Source of the DNA: a virus
IMG/VR virus record: IMGVR_UViG_3300030688_000091
Coordinates: 1 to 30,750 of that record
Direction: 5' to 3' (one strand)
Length of the DNA: 30,750 nucleotides
Shown piece by piece: positions 28,076-30,750 of the stretch (position 1 is its first letter; every line of letters begins with the position of its first letter). Position numbers and translations under genes: made by a program. Under the pieces are notes generated by a model. That model had not been told where the DNA came from, ran no database searches, and worked only from the letters and a program-made list of their open reading frames with translations.

Positions 28076-28221
28076 CATACATCCTAATAATTTTCTATGC
28101 GCTTGGCGGTTACAGCATGACTGAGTTTAGTTCTCTGGCAACGTGCGACAACGCGGCTAAGGCAGCCATTGAAATTAATGTTAACCAGTTTCCAGTAACA
28201 ACAGCGTGCGTTAAAAAATAA
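28072..28221 (+). CDS. 49-aa protein with N-terminal signal-like segment
   Basis: MTYILIIFYALGGYSMTEFS is hydrophobic like a signal or anchor; two Cys (ATCDNAA, TTACVKK) could form a disulfide outside the cytoplasm. Small phage proteins of this layout are common. Coupled by ATGA upstream and TAATG downstream. Confidence 0.6.
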   Translation: MTYILIIFYALGGYSMTEFSSLATCDNAAKAAIEINVNQFPVTTACVKK

Positions 28222-28505
28222 TGTCGGCTAAAATACTCGAATTCAAAAAGCCAGAGCCAAACGAACAAACCGGATTCGGCTTGGCGTTTTGCATTGACTG
28301 TAATCACGAATGGCAAGCTGTCGCACCAACCGGCACCACATTTCTTGAATGCCCTGAATGCAAAACCATGAAAGGAAAATATAGATTCGAGTTCCAGCCG
28401 GAAACGCGCCGCGTCTGCAATTGCGGCAACGATCTTTTTCACCTTACGCGCGAAGGTCACTTATGCCCACGGTGCGGAATTTATCAGAGGTATGACAATG
28501 AATAA
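28221..28505 (+). CDS. Zinc-ribbon phage protein
   Basis: 94 aa with two CxxC pairs forming a first ribbon (CIDCNHEW, ECPECKTM) and another (VCNCGNDL, LCPRCGIY). Such ribbons bind zinc and often nucleic acid. The ATG overlaps the previous stop; the end overlaps the next gene. Role unknown. Confidence 0.75.
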   Translation: MSAKILEFKKPEPNEQTGFGLAFCIDCNHEWQAVAPTGTTFLECPECKTMKGKYRFEFQPETRRVCNCGNDLFHLTREGHLCPRCGIYQRYDNE

Positions 28506-28716
28506 AGCCGACGCCGAAAGCATTTACCAGATTGTAAACCACAAGCATTGGCCGGAAATTGAAAGAATTATGTCTGATAGACTTGCCGCTCATCATGAAG
28601 AACTAGAATACCAGTCAGGTAACGATTTTTATCGAACTCAGGGAAAATGCGCAGGCATCAAGCTTATGCTAAAGTTGAGAAAAGAAGTTAACTACACCCT
28701 GACTCCGCTAAAGTAA
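28498..28716 (+). CDS. Hypothetical helical phage protein
   Basis: 72 aa from ATG 28498, with GAGG 8 nt upstream; ATG 28492 is also in frame. NKADAESIYQIVNHKHWPEI, then KCAGIKLMLKLRKEVNY. Helical; related small proteins occur next to phage portals. Last gene before the terminator. Confidence 0.65.
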   Translation: MNKADAESIYQIVNHKHWPEIERIMSDRLAAHHEELEYQSGNDFYRTQGKCAGIKLMLKLRKEVNYTLTPLK

Positions 28717-28738
28717 ACGCAATAACCAATCAATCAAG

Positions 28739-28761
28739 ACCGGCCCCATGCCGGTTTTTTT
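28739..28761 (+). terminator. Rho-independent terminator after the portal operon
   Basis: ACCGGC (28739-28744) / GCCGGT (28750-28755), 5-nt loop, then a run of seven T. Confidence 0.85.
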
Positions 28762-28775
28762 ATGCCAAAAAAAAA

Positions 28776-28805
28776 CGTCACTAAGCGTCACTAAGCGTCA
28801 CTAAG
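28776..28805 (+). repeat. Three tandem 10-bp repeats upstream of the capsid promoter
   Basis: CGTCACTAAG occurs at 28776, 28786 and 28796 without spacing. One helical turn per unit, 28 nt before the -35; candidate activator-binding array. Confidence 0.85.
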
Positions 28806-28810
28806 ACAAA

Positions 28811-28831
28811 TAATTGAACACTGTTTAATTA
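28811..28831. promoter_or_regulatory. Operator palindrome, site B
   Basis: TAATTGAACA-C-TGTTTAATTA, one mismatch from perfect symmetry, just upstream of the -35 of the capsid promoter. Confidence 0.8.
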
Positions 28832-28833
28832 TT

Positions 28834-28863
28834 TTGTTTCAAATCAGTAAAATGGTGTAGAAT
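28834..28863 (+). promoter_or_regulatory. Promoter of the scaffold-capsid operon
   Basis: -35 TTGTTT (28834-28839), 18-nt spacer, -10 TAGAAT (28858-28863). The start would be near 28870, at the edge of operator C. Confidence 0.55.
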
Positions 28864-28869
28864 TATTTG

Positions 28870-28890
28870 TAATTAAACAATGTTTAATTA
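28870..28890. promoter_or_regulatory. Operator palindrome, site C
   Basis: TAATTAAACA-A-TGTTTAATTA, a perfect 10+1+10 palindrome covering the predicted transcription start. Bound protein would block initiation or elongation. Confidence 0.85.
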
Positions 28891-28953
28891 CCGTGGGAGC
28901 AAGCGTTAAGCCCTCCTTATGTCGTGAGACAAACCCAAACTTAATTGAGACTT

Positions 28954-29865
28954 ATGGCAACCATTGACCATGAAGCGCTAGATAAAGAGGCTGACGCCGA
29001 AATTGCCGAACTATACGGTATAGATACGGCGCTCAGCCCTGATTCCCTGGAAACCAGCACAGAATCGAACAAAAACACTGATGTGGTAGTTGACCCCGGC
29101 AAAGACGCAGGCACAGTCGAGACCATTAATAATGCAGAAGAAACCGTGCCTAAATCACGGTATGACGCTGCTGTTAGAGCGATGAATGACGCACAGAGAG
29201 AGGCGGCGGCACTGAGAAATCAGGTTGGGCCTATCGAAGCGGAAAACCAACAGCTCAAGCAGCAAATCACTGTATTGCAACAAAAGGAATCTGATGTTGA
29301 TGCAGATCCAGATGACGTAAGCAAATACTCACTGGACCAAGCGCAAAAACTCTACCCAGAATTAACGGCAGCATTTAAAGAAATAGCTGATCTGAAAGCA
29401 CAACTTTCCACGGTCACTAAAGATTTCGGCAATGTCAAAACCGTTACAGACGAGTTTCAGCAAACAGCGCAACTTACAGCTGCACAGCAACATTTTGCTG
29501 CTATAGACGCAGCCCACCCTGATCGTAAAGAAATCATGGCAAGCCCTGAGTTTAGTGATTGGCTTATAAACCAAGGTCCACTTACTCAGCAAGCAATACG
29601 CCAAGGCACGACCAGGGACGTTATTTCGGCATTCGATTTGTTCAGAGCCGCGCATCCTCGCGCCAAGCAAGCGGCAGATCAAAGCAAAGCAGACAAATTA
29701 GCCGCAGCCCGCGACGCCTCTAATCCGAACATCAAGACAACACAGAGAGCGGAAGGCAAGGTTAAGTACACACTACGAATGATCGACGCTATGGACGCCA
29801 AAGAGTACGCGAGGCATGAAGATGCAATCGACGCAGCTTTGGCGGCTGGCGAGGTCGAACCTTAA
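28954..29865 (+). CDS. Scaffold-like capsid assembly protein
   Basis: 303 aa from ATG 28954; a TTG 9 nt upstream is in frame. Acidic N-terminus (IDHEALDKEADAEIAELYGI), a long coiled coil (about residues 75-175, AVRAMNDAQREAAALRNQVG) and a helical C-terminus. Size, composition and position directly before the coat gene fit a scaffold that guides prohead assembly. First gene of the regulated capsid transcript. Confidence 0.7.
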   Translation: MATIDHEALDKEADAEIAELYGIDTALSPDSLETSTESNKNTDVVVDPGKDAGTVETINNAEETVPKSRYDAAVRAMNDAQREAAALRNQVGPIEAENQQLKQQITVLQQKESDVDADPDDVSKYSLDQAQKLYPELTAAFKEIADLKAQLSTVTKDFGNVKTVTDEFQQTAQLTAAQQHFAAIDAAHPDRKEIMASPEFSDWLINQGPLTQQAIRQGTTRDVISAFDLFRAAHPRAKQAADQSKADKLAAARDASNPNIKTTQRAEGKVKYTLRMIDAMDAKEYARHEDAIDAALAAGEVEP

Positions 29866-29896
29866 TTAGCTACAGTCGCGATGACTAGGAGCATTC

Positions 29897-30750
29897 ATGC
29901 CAGTTACTATTGCAAGACAGGGTAATAACTTACCCAATGGCGTATTTTTACCTACCATTTGGTCTAAAAAGCTGAATGCTAAGTATTATGCGCAAACATT
30001 CTTGAACGACATTACCAACTCGGATTACGAAGGTGAGATTGCCGGACAAGGTTCGCAGGTTAATATTCGCCAGCGCCCAACTGTGGAAGTTGTAGACCAC
30101 CAGGAAGATTCCGACATTGAATACCAAGACATTTCAGACGAAATGATTTCATTGTCCATCAACTACGCTAAACGATTTGCTTTCAAAGTTGGCGACATTG
30201 ATAAAGCTCAATCTGATATTGCCATACTCAATGAACTGACGACTGACGCCGGCTTTCAGATGAAAATCTCAATTGACCAAACAGTGTTGGGTTCGATTTA
30301 CGGTAGTGCTGGCACTGTGTTGCCAACGATTACACTGGATAAAACCAACGTAGTTGATTGGCTGATCGACCAAGAAGTGGCGCTGGAATTGAACAACATT
30401 CCACCAAACCAACGCTGGGCAGTCATTTCACCCAAAGTCGCCGGTTTGATCCAAAAATCAGACCTTAAAAACGTGAGCTTAACCGGGGATACCAAATCTA
30501 TTATTCGGTCAAACTTGAATAATGGCAGGCTAGGCGAGGTCGGAGGCTTGACTTTGTACGTGTCAAACAACTTGGCTCGCGCAGGCAATCTGTATCAATG
30601 CGTTTCCGGGCATAAATCCGCAGTCACCTATGCCTCACAGATCACGAAAGTCGAAAACGTGCGGCTGGAAAGAAAATTCGGCGATGCAGTAAGGGGCTTG
30701 AACGTCTATGGGTTCAAGGTGTTAATTCCGTCTGGTCTGGTTTCTGCTCC
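29897..30750 (+). CDS. Major capsid protein (3' end outside window)
   Basis: ATG 29897 follows TAGGAG. 284 residues are visible and the frame is open at the right edge. MPVTIARQGNNLPNGVFLPT, then IWSKKLNAKYYAQTFLNDIT and DYEGEIAGQGSQVNIRQRPT, with WAVISPKVAGLIQKSD and VGGLTLYVSNNLARAG, are typical of HK97-fold coat proteins of podovirus-like phages. Order terminase-portal-scaffold-coat supports it. Confidence 0.88.
   Translation, partial: MPVTIARQGNNLPNGVFLPTIWSKKLNAKYYAQTFLNDITNSDYEGEIAGQGSQVNIRQRPTVEVVDHQEDSDIEYQDISDEMISLSINYAKRFAFKVGDIDKAQSDIAILNELTTDAGFQMKISIDQTVLGSIYGSAGTVLPTITLDKTNVVDWLIDQEVALELNNIPPNQRWAVISPKVAGLIQKSDLKNVSLTGDTKSIIRSNLNNGRLGEVGGLTLYVSNNLARAGNLYQCVSGHKSAVTYASQITKVENVRLERKFGDAVRGLNVYGFKVLIPSGLVSA

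Noticed and set aside
28776-28805. Short CRISPR array
   Set aside because: Units are 10 bp with no spacers.
1-30750. TGA recoded as Gly or Trp throughout the genome
   Set aside because: Many genes end naturally at TGA (ssb at IPF-TGA, numerous ATGA overlaps), and reading through would soon hit other stops; the two suspicious TGAs are local.

Overview
The window is part of the genome of a tailed double-stranded DNA phage (Caudoviricetes) or a prophage of that kind. Terminase, portal, scaffold-like and major capsid genes lie at the right end. A structural gene and a lysis module lie at the left end. Recombination, replication and regulatory genes fill the middle. The host is probably Gram-negative, because the lysis module has a lipoprotein that looks like an outer-membrane spanin. 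The antirepressor, the CI/Cro-like protein and divergent promoters suggest a temperate lineage, but no integrase is visible here. The sequence does not identify the host. No gene resembles a transposase, and there is no CRISPR array.

Layout. 1-2831 (+): the 3' end of a tail or virion gene, a lysis and accessory block (holin-like, nested o-spanin-like lipoprotein, XhlA-like protein, goose-type lysozyme) and a terminator. 2857-8672 (-): a recombination operon (RecT annealase, very long YqaJ/lambda-exo type nuclease, DnaQ-like exonuclease) preceded by a run of tiny membrane-protein genes. 8806-11535 (-): accessory genes, including a tRNA-Met-like structure, a suspected frameshifted gene, small phage proteins, a Ser-X repeat peptide and a leucine-rich-repeat protein. 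These are separated by repeated leader/terminator modules. 11535-11600: a divergent promoter pair next to a CI/Cro-like gene. 12161-15510 (-): sliding clamp, DNA methyltransferase, SNF2-like helicase. 15560-15610: a second divergent control region with phased operators and an Arc-like repressor gene. 15771-20537 (+): replication initiator with in-gene iterons, DUF6475-like protein, Ref-like HNH nuclease, SSB, HTH protein and a PD-(D/E)XK nuclease. 20538-22278 (+): structured leader RNA (candidate C4-type antisense RNA), Rha/KilAC antirepressor and small genes. 22493-23341 (-): three small genes, one of them in a dense hairpin array. 23444-30750 (+): terminase, portal, small genes, terminator, a controlled promoter, scaffold-like protein and major capsid protein (runs off the edge).

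How it fits together. The phage supplies its own annealing/exonuclease recombination pair, clamp, SSB and initiator, and probably replicates from an origin inside the initiator gene, as lambda does. Three copies of one palindromic operator sit at the terminase promoter and around the capsid promoter, which implies one repressor for the packaging and capsid genes. Gene density is high, and many neighbours overlap by ATGA or TAATG, so translational coupling is common. Several real-looking genes are shorter than 60 codons. Strongest points for follow-up: the late-gene operator system, the in-gene iterons, the phased operators of the Arc-like switch, the candidate C4 RNA, the hairpin array, and two reading frames broken by one in-frame TGA each.
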